Part shown: positions 8,985 to 20,236 of the stretch, piece by piece
Layout of the letters: each line of letters starts with the position of its first letter
How positions within the stretch are numbered: the first letter of the stretch is position 1
DNA from: an uncultured Clostridium sp.
GTDB lineage: Bacteria > Bacillota > Clostridia > Clostridiales > Clostridiaceae
Assembly: GCA_934746015.1 (NCBI GenBank)
Contig: CAKVEW010000011.1
Coordinates: 1 to 64,000 of the forward strand
Length of the DNA stretch: 64,000 bases
Reading direction: 5' to 3'
Position numbers and translations under genes: made by a program
The notes under the pieces: model-generated
Databases searched by the model: none
Told to the model about the DNA's origin: nothing
Seen by the model: only the letters and a program-made list of their open reading frames with translations

Positions 8985-10460
8985 ATGGGTACATATATTC
9001 TTGGTATCGATCAAAGTACTCAAGGGACTAAATCATTGCTCTTCAATGAAAATGGCAGTCTTATAGCTAGAGCCGACCTCCCTCATAAGCAAATTATTAA
9101 CAATAAAGGATGGGTAGAGCACGATCCAGAGGAATTTTATACAAATATTATAAAGACAGTTAAAATGGTAGTAGAAAAATCTGGGATCGATAAAAATAAG
9201 ATAATTGGCGTTGGAATTTGTAATCAAAGAGAAACTTCTCTAGCGTGGGAAAAAGGTGGAAAACCTATTTATAATGCCATAGTATGGCATTGTGCAAGAG
9301 GTAAACCTATCTGTGATAGTATAACTAAAGAAGGATATTCGGATCTAATTCGAAAACGTACAGGCATTCAGATTTCTCCGTATTTTTCCGCAACTAAGCT
9401 AGCATGGATTTTAGAAAATGTAGAAGGGGCACGTGATAAGGCAAATAGAGGAGAACTCATGTATGGAACTGTTGACACATTTCTTATTTATCGTTTGACT
9501 AAAGGTGCAGTCTATAAAGCTGATTATTCAAACGCTTCTAGAACACAACTTTTTAATATCAATACATTGAAATGGGATGAAGAAATTTGTAATATTTTCA
9601 ATATTCCGATAAAAAATCTTGCTGAAGTGATTGATTCGGACGGCTATTTTGGTGAGACTGATTTTGAAGGATATCTAGATAATTGTATTCCAATCCATGG
9701 TGTGATAGGTGATTCTAATGCGGCACTTTTTAGTCAAGGATGTCTTGAAAAAGGAATGATTAAATCGACTTATGGAACTGGTTCTTCTGTTATGATGAAT
9801 GTTGGTGATTCTCCTGTATTCAGTAAACATGGAGTAGTATCCTCTCTTGCCTGGAGTATAGATGGCAAAGTCAATTATGTTCTTGAAGGCAACATAAACT
9901 ATACAGGAGCAGTAATAACTTGGTTACAAGAGAATCTGAAGCTGATTATATCGGCAAAAGAAACTGAAAATCTGGCAAAACAGGCTTATAGAGACGATCA
10001 CTCTTACCTTGTACCTGCTTTTACAGGATTAGGAGCACCGTACTGGAACAGTCAGGCTGAAGCAATAATTTGTGGTATGACTAGAAGAACAGGCAAGGCA
10101 GAAATAGTAAAAGATGCTTTAGACTGTATTGCCTATCAGATTACAGATGTAATAAAAGCTATGGAAGAAGATGCAGGATTGGATATTAAAGAGTTACGCG
10201 TTGACGGCGGAGCAACTAGAAACAACTATCTTATGCAGTTTCAGAGTGATATTACGAGAATTCCAGTTTTGGTTTCTCCTGTTAAGGAGCTTTCAGCTAT
10301 GGGAGCTGCTTATGTCGCTGGAATAGGTCTTGGTTTTTATCAAATTGAGACGTTGTTTCAGGATACTTGTATGAAGATTTTTAAACCAGAAATGATTAAT
10401 GCTTCTGCTGAAGCGAAATATAGAGGTTGGAAAGACGCCGTTTCAAGGGCATTGCTTTAA
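8985..10460 (+). CDS. FGGY-family carbohydrate kinase
   Basis: Protein of 491 residues of the glycerol/xylulose kinase family. The N-terminal phosphate loop is ILGIDQSTQGTKSLLF. The substrate-side segment is VGICNQRETSLAWEKGG, NQRET being glycerol-kinase-like. YGTVDTFLIYRLT is at about residues 160-172, the second-domain phosphate loop is YGTGSSVMMNVG, and the adenosine motif is LRVDGGATRNNYLMQFQSDI. Length is normal for FGGY. ATG 8985 directly follows the transketolase stop. Next to an isomerase and a transketolase it should phosphorylate a ketose (or a small polyol or triose) made in this pathway. FGGY specificity cannot be read from motifs alone. Confidence 0.9.
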   Translation: MGTYILGIDQSTQGTKSLLFNENGSLIARADLPHKQIINNKGWVEHDPEEFYTNIIKTVKMVVEKSGIDKNKIIGVGICNQRETSLAWEKGGKPIYNAIVWHCARGKPICDSITKEGYSDLIRKRTGIQISPYFSATKLAWILENVEGARDKANRGELMYGTVDTFLIYRLTKGAVYKADYSNASRTQLFNINTLKWDEEICNIFNIPIKNLAEVIDSDGYFGETDFEGYLDNCIPIHGVIGDSNAALFSQGCLEKGMIKSTYGTGSSVMMNVGDSPVFSKHGVVSSLAWSIDGKVNYVLEGNINYTGAVITWLQENLKLIISAKETENLAKQAYRDDHSYLVPAFTGLGAPYWNSQAEAIICGMTRRTGKAEIVKDALDCIAYQITDVIKAMEEDAGLDIKELRVDGGATRNNYLMQFQSDITRIPVLVSPVKELSAMGAAYVAGIGLGFYQIETLFQDTCMKIFKPEMINASAEAKYRGWKDAVSRALL

Positions 10461-10602
10461 TTATTGATTATTTGAGAGTGGAAGCATTTTTAATTATTTT
10501 TTAAATTCCTTATGGAATAACCTTTTATAATTCGGTAAAAGAAGTAACAGAATACAAAAGATAAGAATTTTATAATCTAAAAACTTGGTACAGGAGGTAG
10601 AA

Positions 10603-11775
10603 ATGTTAAATTTTGATTATTACAATTCAACTAAAATTATATTTGGCAAAGGTAGCATAAATAAGATTCAAGATTGTCTAAAAGACTATGGAAATAATAT
10701 TTTATTGCTATACGGTTGTGGAAGCATCAAGCGAAATGGTATCTATGAAAAAGTTAAATCTCAATTGAGAGACAAGAATGTTATTGAAATGGAAGGAGTA
10801 GAGTCGAATCCAACTGTTGCAACAATCAGAAAAGGTATAGCACTTTGTCGCGAGGAGAAAATTGATTTGATTCTTGGTGTAGGAGGTGGAAGTGTACTAG
10901 ACAGTGCTAAAATGATTGGAATCGGAGCGAAATATGACGGAGATGTATGGGATTTCCTTGCAAATCGTGAAAAGTACCCAACCGAAATGATACCTGTTGC
11001 AACAGTTGTTACTATGGCAGGTACAGGAAGTGAAGTCAACAGTAATTTCGTACTGAGCAATCCTGAAACCTGTGAGAAAGTTGGTAAAAACGGTGGGTAT
11101 GCTTGTTTTCCGAAATTTGCTATATGCGATCCGGAAGCAACTTTTACAGTCGGACAATATCAAACGGCTTGCGGAGCTTTTGATACCATAAGTCATGTAT
11201 TTGAACATTATTTTGCTGTTCCAGACCAATATATGCCAATTCAAGATGGTATGCATGAAAGTATTATGCAAACCGTACTTGCAGAACTTCCTCGTGCTTT
11301 AAAAGAGCCAGATAATTATGAAGCACGATCTAATCTACTTTGGGCATCTGAACAAGCACTTTTTGGAATTGCCGATATGGGTAAGGGATATGGAGAACAC
11401 ATCGAACATAAGATGGAACATATCTTGAGTGCAAAATACAATTGTGCTCATGGGGCTGGCCTTGCGGTTGTTGTACTTCCCTACCGTAGATACATGTGTA
11501 AGCGAGAACCAGCAAAATACAGACAGTTCGCCGAAAATGTATTTCATCTTGACTGCACAGGACTGACTGATTATGAAGCTGGAATGAAGGCAATCGATTG
11601 TTTAAAAGATTTTATTATCAGCGTTGGTCTTCCAACAACACTTCGAGAGATCGGAGCTAAGAGCAGAGAAGATGTGGATTTTCTTTCAGAGGCTTTAATC
11701 AAACAAGGGCGTCTTGACAAGGGGACTTCTATTGGATTAAAAGAATTGAAGGAAATGTATGCGTCTGTATATTAA
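10603..11775 (+). CDS. iron-containing alcohol dehydrogenase (YugJ/BdhA-like)
   Basis: NAD(P)H-dependent dehydrogenase of 390 residues. The nucleotide loop GGGSVLDSAK lies near residues 93-102, followed by VTMAGTGSEVN. Metal ligands are offered by HVFEHYF and by HKMEHILSAKYNCAHGAGLAVVV, the signature of butanol-dehydrogenase-type enzymes. ATG 10603 has a strong CAGGAGG site 7 bases away; an upstream in-frame start at 10585 is less likely. A 142-base gap separates it from the kinase, but it runs in the same direction. It may reduce an aldehyde or ketone by-product of the pathway or recycle NADH. Confidence 0.88.
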   Translation: MLNFDYYNSTKIIFGKGSINKIQDCLKDYGNNILLLYGCGSIKRNGIYEKVKSQLRDKNVIEMEGVESNPTVATIRKGIALCREEKIDLILGVGGGSVLDSAKMIGIGAKYDGDVWDFLANREKYPTEMIPVATVVTMAGTGSEVNSNFVLSNPETCEKVGKNGGYACFPKFAICDPEATFTVGQYQTACGAFDTISHVFEHYFAVPDQYMPIQDGMHESIMQTVLAELPRALKEPDNYEARSNLLWASEQALFGIADMGKGYGEHIEHKMEHILSAKYNCAHGAGLAVVVLPYRRYMCKREPAKYRQFAENVFHLDCTGLTDYEAGMKAIDCLKDFIISVGLPTTLREIGAKSREDVDFLSEALIKQGRLDKGTSIGLKELKEMYASVY

Positions 11776-11820
11776 GAACTGAATATTTATGAAAAATTTT
11801 GAGATAGGTGAAAAAGAATA

Positions 11821-12657
11821 ATGAAATTAAAAATATATAATGTAGTCAATAATCATTTCGATCTTGAAAGTGATGGAATAGCACAGTATGACATTGCCTA
11901 TTCCAATTATTCTGAAAGAAACAAGCTAGATTTGTATCTTCCGACAATTAAGAAAGAAAAGTATCCGTTAGTAATTTTTATTCATGGAGGTGCTTTTTTT
12001 AAGAGTAATAAAAGTCGTCATCTTTCAAATATATTGAATTGTCTTCTCTACGGGTATGCTGTTGCAAGTATTGATTATCGTCTTAATGATGAAGTGACAT
12101 ATCCTTTCATTCGCCAAGATTGTATAGACGCATTCAATTATCTTGCTTCACTACCAGAAATCGATTCGCATAAAATTATCTTCTGGGGAGAAAGTCATGG
12201 TGCATTCATCGCAGATGATATAACAATCACTTGCCACAAGGATCTAAAGTATCCTCCAGCAGGAGTTGTAAGTTTTTATGCACCTATTGATCTCTATGAT
12301 TACTTTTTATACAAAGAAGAGCATAATGAACATGTAGTCGTGAACGGTCGAGAAAATGATGGTGTTACCTTTGGGGCTGAAGGTGATAATCTTTTGAAGG
12401 TACTGAAGCAATATTCTGTACTTGATAAGATTAATGGAAATGAACCACCGTTCTTCCTTATGCATGGTCTTAAAGACGAGTGTATCCCTTTTAAGTATAC
12501 AGAGGAGTTCGATGCGGCACTGAGTGAAAAAGGTGTTCCACATATTTTGAATTTTGTTCAGGATGGACTTCACGGTATTGATTTTTATGCTGATCCTATA
12601 TATAATGCACCTGTTATTGATTTCATTAATAGAATTTTCGAAGGAGAGGAAATTTAG
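11821..12657 (+). CDS. alpha/beta-hydrolase esterase (BD-FAE / acetylesterase type)
   Basis: Protein of 278 residues with an alpha/beta-hydrolase fold. The oxyanion motif HGGAFF is near residue 56, the nucleophile elbow is GESHG near residue 121, an acidic residue lies in HGLKDECIPF, and a likely catalytic histidine in DGLHGIDF. There is no signal peptide, so it acts inside the cell. It follows the dehydrogenase after 45 bases. Such esterases remove acetyl, malonyl or aromatic acyl groups from plant glycosides, which would fit preparing an imported glycoside for cleavage. The acyl group is unknown. Confidence 0.8.
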   Translation: MKLKIYNVVNNHFDLESDGIAQYDIAYSNYSERNKLDLYLPTIKKEKYPLVIFIHGGAFFKSNKSRHLSNILNCLLYGYAVASIDYRLNDEVTYPFIRQDCIDAFNYLASLPEIDSHKIIFWGESHGAFIADDITITCHKDLKYPPAGVVSFYAPIDLYDYFLYKEEHNEHVVVNGRENDGVTFGAEGDNLLKVLKQYSVLDKINGNEPPFFLMHGLKDECIPFKYTEEFDAALSEKGVPHILNFVQDGLHGIDFYADPIYNAPVIDFINRIFEGEEI

Positions 12658-14504
<1,847 letters not shown>

Positions 14505-14677
14505 AAAGTATAGTTGACGTTTTTAGAATTAGAATACTTATATGTAGCTTTGTATTTTAATATACTTGAAAAGGCAAAGAATATTGTGAATTTAAAATTT
14601 TTGCGTAGCGAAACAAATAGGAGTAGATAGATCACCAATGCCATTAAGATAACGTTGAGCTAAAGAAAGGGCTTAAG

Positions 14678-14727
14678 AAAAGAGATGAAAGAATTGATTC
14701 TTTTCATCTCTTTGATTTTTTATCTCT
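14678..14727 (+). terminator. Rho-independent terminator after GH1
   Basis: Stem AAAGAGATGAAA-GAA paired with TTCTTTTCATCTCTTT and a short TTGA loop, then ATTTTTTA. It lies about 175 bases after the GH1 stop. Confidence 0.75.
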
Positions 14728-15158
14728 AATATACATTAGAATAATATCTTGTTTATTCATTAAATTAATCACCTTCCACACTTCCTCTAATACATAATAT
14801 TATTTCCAATTTATTATGTGTTTTAGAAGTTATTTTTATGAAGGGTGGCTTACTTTTTAATAAATTTTATGATCTACGTATAGTGTGTGCTATGCAGCTA
14901 TGCAGTTGATTAAGAAATTTTACCTTTCACCACTATGTTTTTCTATATTTATTATACGTTTTTAAAAAATTATTGTATACTATTGTCATATAAGAAATCA
15001 TTAGTTATAAAGTTAGTGTTTTAATTCAATTTATGAATGGAACATTAATGGAATGTTATAACATAAAAATAATCATTTTTACCGTGATATATGTGGTAAA
15101 AATAGAGATGGAACAAATCTCATCCTATTTTTATAATAAAAATGTAAACGTAATATTA

Positions 15159-15170
15159 TATTGGCCAATA
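15159..15170. promoter_or_regulatory. palindrome upstream of the LicR-like regulator (possible operator)
   Basis: TATTGGCCAATA is a perfect 12-base palindrome that extends by four more paired bases on each side after two mismatches. It lies 91 bases before the regulator start. It may be the binding site of the regulator for itself and the PTS genes. Confidence 0.35.
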
Positions 15171-15260
15171 ATATATAGTTAATATCAAATAGAGATTTTT
15201 TTATTAGTAATAAGCAGGTATTAAAAGTAGTAGTGTTGAGAGTGTAGGAGTATTCTAAAA

Positions 15261-17126
15261 ATGGTAGCTAAGAAGGAATTTAAAATTTTAAGAAAGATGT
15301 TACAAAAATCCTGTATCACAAGTAAAGAGCTTGAAGATACTCTTGGTGTGAGCAATAAGACCACTCGTAAACTTATTTCCCAATTGAATGATGAAATTAA
15401 GATATATGGAGCTGAAATCGAGGCAAAACCTGGAAAAGGCTATTCCCTAACAATTAAAGATGAAAAATCTTTCTCTTTTTTCGTAAGTAGATATACAAAA
15501 AATGTGGGTACTGATCTAGAAGGAAGAACAGAATTCCTGGTGAAACTTTTTATTGAAAGTTCAGACTATGTGAAGATTGAAAATCTTGCTGAGATGCTTT
15601 TTGTTTCTAATAAAGTTATCAGTAAGTCTATTAAAAAGGCAGAAGAGATTCTGAACAGTTTCAATTTATATCTTGAAAGAAGACCTCATTATGGAATACG
15701 CTTGGTTGCTAATGAGTATGATATTCGAAGATGCCTTTTATCCTTCGAAAGCGAAAATGATTTTGGGGAAATAAACAGTCGGATAGCTGCGATAGTGGAT
15801 TCTGTTTTTATTAAGAATAAGATTAAGATGTCGGAAACTGCATTGTCCACTTTTCTCTCCTGTTTGCAGATTTCTGTCGAAAGAATCAAGAAAGGCAGAA
15901 TCATAGAGCCGGATAAACTTCTATTTAATTTTCTGAGTGATTCAATTTTTCAAGAAAATCTGTGTGCAGCTGAAGAATGTGCGAAACTTATTGAAGAAGA
16001 ATTTAACATACGTTTTACAAAAGGTGAAATTTATTATATTGCTCTTCATATTTCAGATAAGAAGTATTACGAAAATAAAAAAGATAATATTGTTATTGAT
16101 GAAGAAATTAGTAAGCTAGTCACTGATATTCTAAAAAATATCTACGATACTTATGGCCTTGATTTTCGAGGAGATTTGGATATTTATATGTTGCTTGTTA
16201 ACCATCTGATTCCACTTAGATTGAGGTTGCAACATGGCAATATGATTAAGAATCCAATCTTACAGGAAGTTAATGAAAAATATAAATTCGCTTTAAGTAT
16301 TGCATCAGGATTGAATCCTATCATTGAACAATATTTTCATAAGAGAATTAGTGAGGATGAACTATCTTACATTGCAATAGCTATTGAATTCGCTATCGAA
16401 AAACATAAAAAAAACGTGAATAACAAAAAAAATATTCTTCTAGTTTGTGCCTCTGGCAATGTCTTTGCACGATTTTTCAAATATCACTTTCAAGAGTTAT
16501 TCAAGGACTGCATTGAACATGCTTATTCTTGTGATTATGCTGATTTATTTAATTATGATTTTAGTAATGTTGATTATGTTTTTTCAACTGTTCCAATTGA
16601 TATTAAGCTTCCAGTGTCTATCTACCAGGTGGAATACTTCTTAGATGAAAATGTGGTGGATAGCATTAAGACGATATTAACTCATCCTACCGGTAGGTTA
16701 GCACAGTATTTCTCTAATCAACTTTTTATGACTGGAATCTATGCAAAATCTAAGCAAGAAGTGATTAAGATAATGTGTGATTATATCGCCAAAGTAGAAA
16801 ATGTTCCTCCTGATTTTTACAATTTAGTCATGAAGCGAGAGCATATGCTTCACACAGCTTTAGGAAATCAGGTTGCAATTCCACATCCTTACCGTACAAT
16901 AACAGAGAATTCGTTTGTCTGTGTATGTATTCTTGCTGAGTCAGTGCATTGGAATACTGAAAAAGTTAGGGTGGTATTTCTTGTCTCGATTGCTAGAAAT
17001 AGTAAAGATAATCTTGAAAAATTTTACAATGACCTTTTTAAACTTGCTTTAACAAGAAAAAATATCGATGATTTGATCAAGGAGCCAACTTTCGATAACT
17101 TTATTAGATTGATAAATACTATTTAA
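15261..17126 (+). CDS. BglG/LicR-type PTS-controlled transcriptional activator
   Basis: Protein of 621 residues. It has N-terminal helix-turn-helix domains (residues about 5-75 and 85-150, SKELEDTLGVSNKTTRKLISQL), two PTS regulation domains (about 175-280 and 290-385), an EIIB-like domain with Cys396 (LLVCASG), and an EIIA-2 domain (about 480-615) with His542 in VAIPHPY. DNA-binding activators of this LicR/MtlR layout are switched by phosphorylation through HPr and the cognate EII proteins. Placed 23 bases before EIIC, it should activate this PTS and perhaps the whole cluster. RBS GTAGGAG. Confidence 0.92.
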   Translation: MVAKKEFKILRKMLQKSCITSKELEDTLGVSNKTTRKLISQLNDEIKIYGAEIEAKPGKGYSLTIKDEKSFSFFVSRYTKNVGTDLEGRTEFLVKLFIESSDYVKIENLAEMLFVSNKVISKSIKKAEEILNSFNLYLERRPHYGIRLVANEYDIRRCLLSFESENDFGEINSRIAAIVDSVFIKNKIKMSETALSTFLSCLQISVERIKKGRIIEPDKLLFNFLSDSIFQENLCAAEECAKLIEEEFNIRFTKGEIYYIALHISDKKYYENKKDNIVIDEEISKLVTDILKNIYDTYGLDFRGDLDIYMLLVNHLIPLRLRLQHGNMIKNPILQEVNEKYKFALSIASGLNPIIEQYFHKRISEDELSYIAIAIEFAIEKHKKNVNNKKNILLVCASGNVFARFFKYHFQELFKDCIEHAYSCDYADLFNYDFSNVDYVFSTVPIDIKLPVSIYQVEYFLDENVVDSIKTILTHPTGRLAQYFSNQLFMTGIYAKSKQEVIKIMCDYIAKVENVPPDFYNLVMKREHMLHTALGNQVAIPHPYRTITENSFVCVCILAESVHWNTEKVRVVFLVSIARNSKDNLEKFYNDLFKLALTRKNIDDLIKEPTFDNFIRLINTI

Positions 17127-17149
17127 TACAAAAATTAGAGGTGAAAAAT

Positions 17150-18424
17150 ATGAGCAAATTAAATATGAATAAACTAACTGAAAAATTTGACCCTTTTTTT
17201 TCAAAAATAAGCACTGAGATACATCTTTTAGCTATGCGTGATGCACTAATGTCCTTAATCCCTTTCTTGTCAATAGCCGGAATTTCCACATTTTTCGGGG
17301 CTATCTTATTTACAGAGACAAGTTTTATTGGAAAGAGAATGGATCCAGAAACACTTGTAAATATTGGTTCATTCTTTACTAGAATCAGCACAGGCACCAT
17401 TAGTTTGATGTCAATTATGTTGGTTATTATGATTCCATATTTTATGGGAAAACAGAGAGGTTACTACAATCCATTGATTCTTTCAATTACTAGTTTATCT
17501 CTGTTCTTCATCTTTACACCTCTTGCTGGAGGGTATGATTATTTTGGAACACAAGGAGTTATGCTAGCCTTTATTATTGGTTTAACTTCTTCTGAACTTT
17601 TTATTAAACTATCTAGTAAGGAAAAATTAAAAATGAATGTAGGTGACAGAGTTCCAGAAGCAATTGCAAACTCTTTTAATACAATTTTAATTGTCATAAT
17701 CTTAATTACTCTTTATTCTTTGATAGCTACATTACTACAAGTTATAACAGGTATGGAGGCTATTGCCTTTATCAGTGATATTCTACAGAAACCATTAATA
17801 AAAGTCGGAGCAACACTCCCAGGTGCTATCATTTATTTTTTAGTTCAAACACTTCTGTTTGCAGTAGGTATTCATCCAGGTGCTATCGTTGCACCAATAG
17901 AAACTGCTTTAGTTACTGCGATTGAGGAAGGTAGTATTATCAACTATTCTTTTACTGCAACTTATGGTATGCTGGGTGGAACTGGAGCTTGTTTAGGATT
18001 ACTTATTTGTTTGTTATTTTTCACAAAGAGAAAAGAATTAAAAGCAGTAGGTCGATTGGGTGCCTTAGCAGATATTTTTAATATTAATGAACCATTAATT
18101 TTCGGTATTCCAATTGCATTCAATCCAATTATGATTATTCCTTTCGTGCTTTGCCCAATTATTAATGTGACTCTTGCTTATATAGCTACTTCTATTGGAT
18201 TAATGTCAGTTATGACAAACGTCATTGCATGGTCAACTCCAGTGTTCTTAAAGGGTTATATAGCAAGTAATGGTGATATACGTTGTGTCATAATGGAACT
18301 TATCTGTATTATAATTGACTTCGTAATTTCGCTAATATTCTTGAGAGTTTATGAAGGCCAACTTGCTAAGACAGAAGAATTAGAAGAAGTAAAGTATAAA
18401 CAAAATAATAATATTAAAGGATGA
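17150..18424 (+). CDS. PTS lactose/cellobiose-type EIIC permease
   Basis: Membrane transporter domain of 424 residues with about ten hydrophobic segments. It includes RDALMSLIPFLSIAGISTFF near residue 25 and FNINEPLIFGIPIAFNPIM near residue 315, the conserved EIIC loop of the lactose/cellobiose family. It moves the sugar across the membrane while EIIB phosphorylates it. I chose ATG 17150 (GAGGTG five bases away) over an overlapping GTG at 17141. EIIB follows after 11 bases and EIIA after that, a complete three-protein system. Cellobiose-like or aryl-beta-glucoside substrates are typical. Confidence 0.92.
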   Translation: MSKLNMNKLTEKFDPFFSKISTEIHLLAMRDALMSLIPFLSIAGISTFFGAILFTETSFIGKRMDPETLVNIGSFFTRISTGTISLMSIMLVIMIPYFMGKQRGYYNPLILSITSLSLFFIFTPLAGGYDYFGTQGVMLAFIIGLTSSELFIKLSSKEKLKMNVGDRVPEAIANSFNTILIVIILITLYSLIATLLQVITGMEAIAFISDILQKPLIKVGATLPGAIIYFLVQTLLFAVGIHPGAIVAPIETALVTAIEEGSIINYSFTATYGMLGGTGACLGLLICLLFFTKRKELKAVGRLGALADIFNINEPLIFGIPIAFNPIMIIPFVLCPIINVTLAYIATSIGLMSVMTNVIAWSTPVFLKGYIASNGDIRCVIMELICIIIDFVISLIFLRVYEGQLAKTEELEEVKYKQNNNIKG

Positions 18425-18435
18425 AGGTGTAAAGT

Positions 18436-18747
18436 ATGATAGACTTTATTGTTTGTTGCTCTCAGGGAATGTCTTCGAGTGCACTGATGAAGAAAATGCG
18501 TGATTATATTTCCAAAGAAAATATGGATATTGAGGTTAAGGCTAGTACTGTAGACCGAATAATGTCCAGGGAAGTTCAATTTGATGTCCTTTTGCTTGGT
18601 CCCCAAATTCGTTTCGAAAAAACTAAACTTCAGCAGCAGTTCCCTGAAAAAGCGATTGATGTTATACCGATGACACTGTACGGAAGATTAAATGGTGAAG
18701 AAGTTGTCAAACTAGGACTGAAACTTCTAAATGAGAAAAATGACTGA
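18436..18747 (+). CDS. PTS lactose/cellobiose-type EIIB
   Basis: Cytoplasmic protein of 103 residues. The phospho-acceptor cysteine lies in the N-terminal P-loop VCCSQGMSSS, most probably Cys8. It takes phosphate from the adjacent EIIA and passes it to the sugar bound by EIIC. The 3' end overlaps the EIIA gene by 17 bases. Length is normal for the family. Confidence 0.93.
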   Translation: MIDFIVCCSQGMSSSALMKKMRDYISKENMDIEVKASTVDRIMSREVQFDVLLLGPQIRFEKTKLQQQFPEKAIDVIPMTLYGRLNGEEVVKLGLKLLNEKND

Positions 18748-19075
18748 TACAGAAGATTTTGAAATAAAATGCATGGAACTTATCGCAAATAGTGGGGAAG
18801 CAAAATCTTTATATATAGAAGCTATTCGCCTTGCTAGACAAGGGGATTTTAAAAAAGCAAAAGAGCTTTGGGATTCTGCAGGTAAAACTTATCAAAATGC
18901 TCATAATGTTCATTTTGACATGTTTCAGATGGAAGTAGGAGTAGAAAGTAATCTCCAAAGGATGTTTCTGATTCATGCGGAAGATCAATTGAGTGGCGCA
19001 GAGACATTTAAATTAGTATCTGAGGAAATAATTGAACTTTATCGTAAGCTATATAATTCAAGCTCGAATGATTAG
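18731..19075 (+). CDS. PTS lactose/cellobiose-type EIIA
   Basis: Helical protein of 114 residues. The phosphorylated histidine is His82 in FLIHAEDQLSGA, the family signature. It relays phosphate from HPr to EIIB; no HPr gene lies in the window. The start may be ATG 18731 or ATG 18740, and both overlap the EIIB gene. It is the last gene of the regulator-EIIC-EIIB-EIIA block and is followed by a hairpin. Confidence 0.93.
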   Translation: MRKMTDTEDFEIKCMELIANSGEAKSLYIEAIRLARQGDFKKAKELWDSAGKTYQNAHNVHFDMFQMEVGVESNLQRMFLIHAEDQLSGAETFKLVSEEIIELYRKLYNSSSND

Positions 19076-19094
19076 GTTTTATATTTATTGATGA

Positions 19095-19137
19095 AATTCT
19101 TGTGACGATACCTTTTTTAGGTAGTGTCACAAGAATT
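19095..19137 (+). terminator. strong hairpin after the PTS block
   Basis: AATTCTTGTGAC...TACCT pairs with AGGTA...GTCACAAGAATT around a T-rich loop, 20 bases after EIIA. It lacks a T-run on the plus strand, so it may be a partial terminator or an mRNA stabiliser between PTS and downstream genes. Confidence 0.65.
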
Positions 19138-19233
19138 AAAAAGTAAATTATTGTTCTAAGTAAATTAATTAAGAATAATAGAATGTAGCTTATTTCACTT
19201 ATTCTATTATTTGTATTACTAAAAGGAGGAAAA

Positions 19234-20220
19234 ATGAAAATAGGAATTGTTGGTTCAGGAATGATTGTTCGCTTTATTTTGGATATTTGGAAGGGTTTTG
19301 ATGAGATAAGTGTCTCAGCTATCTGGTGTCGTTCTGTAGATAGAAAAAATGCTGAAAAGATAGCTACTGATTACGGTATCAAGATTGTCTATGAAGATTA
19401 TAATGAATTCCTTAAAGATGATAGTTTCGATTTTGTCTATATTGGCCTTGTAAATTCTTTGCATTATGAATACTCAAAGAAAGCTTTGGAATCAGGAAAG
19501 AGTGTTATTTGTGAAAAACCTTTTACTTCTACAGCACAACAGGCTAATGACTTATTGGAAATTGCAAAAAAGAATCATATGTATGTTTTTGAATCGATTC
19601 TTCCATGGTATTCTGATAATTACGATGAAATAAAAAATAGACTACCAGAGATTGGTGATATCAAGATGTTTCAATGTAATTTTTCACAGTATTCAAGAAG
19701 ATATGATAGATATTTGGAAGGTAAAGTGTTACCTGTCTTTGATCCAATGCTCGATGGTGGTGCTTTATATGACATCAATGTATACAATATCCACTGGGTG
19801 ATGGGCCTCGCTGGAACACCTAAAAGTGTGAAATACTATCCAAACATTGGTTATAACGGGATTGATACATCAGGTGTGTTGGTTATGGATTATGGAAACT
19901 TTAAAGCTGTCTGTATCTCTGCTAAGGATTCTGCAACGCCTGGGTTCTGTATGGTTCAAGGAGATAATGGCTGTATTGTTATGCATTCCGAAGCAGGCTC
20001 CTGTGAAAAAATTGATTTGATTATGAATAAGAAGGCACCTGTACGTATTGATGTTGCACCACTCGGAGAACCATTTGCAAATGTCTATAAACGTATTCTT
20101 TCTCTTGTAGATAAGGAAGATTATGATGGTTGCTATAAACTTATGGAATTAGTTGTTGAAGTTATGCGTGTAATGGAGATGGCAAGAAAAGACGCAGGTA
20201 TTCGTTTTTCCTGTGATTAA
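19234..20220 (+). CDS. Gfo/Idh/MocA family oxidoreductase
   Basis: NAD(P)-dependent dehydrogenase of 328 residues. The N-terminal Rossmann fold begins MKIGIVGSGMIVRFIL, and CEKPF near residue 93 is the canonical EKP motif. The C-terminal alpha/beta substrate domain has LDGGALYDINVYNIHWVMGLAG. It oxidises a sugar or sugar derivative; the substrate is unknown. RBS AAAGGAGG. It is 16 bases ahead of the epimerase gene, so both are co-transcribed. Together with the downstream lactonase-like protein it suggests oxidation of a sugar to a lactone. Confidence 0.9.
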   Translation: MKIGIVGSGMIVRFILDIWKGFDEISVSAIWCRSVDRKNAEKIATDYGIKIVYEDYNEFLKDDSFDFVYIGLVNSLHYEYSKKALESGKSVICEKPFTSTAQQANDLLEIAKKNHMYVFESILPWYSDNYDEIKNRLPEIGDIKMFQCNFSQYSRRYDRYLEGKVLPVFDPMLDGGALYDINVYNIHWVMGLAGTPKSVKYYPNIGYNGIDTSGVLVMDYGNFKAVCISAKDSATPGFCMVQGDNGCIVMHSEAGSCEKIDLIMNKKAPVRIDVAPLGEPFANVYKRILSLVDKEDYDGCYKLMELVVEVMRVMEMARKDAGIRFSCD

Positions 20221-20236
20221 TAGAGGTGATTATTAA

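Larger units (their letters stand above)
14505..15260. other. intergenic region before the PTS regulator
   Basis: About 750 bases with no convincing gene. It holds the terminator at 14678-14727, an inverted repeat TTTTTACC...GGTAAAAA near 15076-15105, a weak CcpA-like half site TGTAAACG at 15143-15150, and the palindrome at 15159-15170. The last 200 bases probably contain the promoter of the regulator-PTS operon. Confidence 0.45.

Noticed and set aside
10761..11593. Several 70-124-residue frames antisense to the alcohol dehydrogenase
   Set aside because: All are shadows of the dehydrogenase codons and lack start signals.
15143..15156. CcpA (cre) site upstream of the LicR-like regulator
   Set aside because: TGTAAACG matches only the left half of the consensus; three key positions on the right differ.
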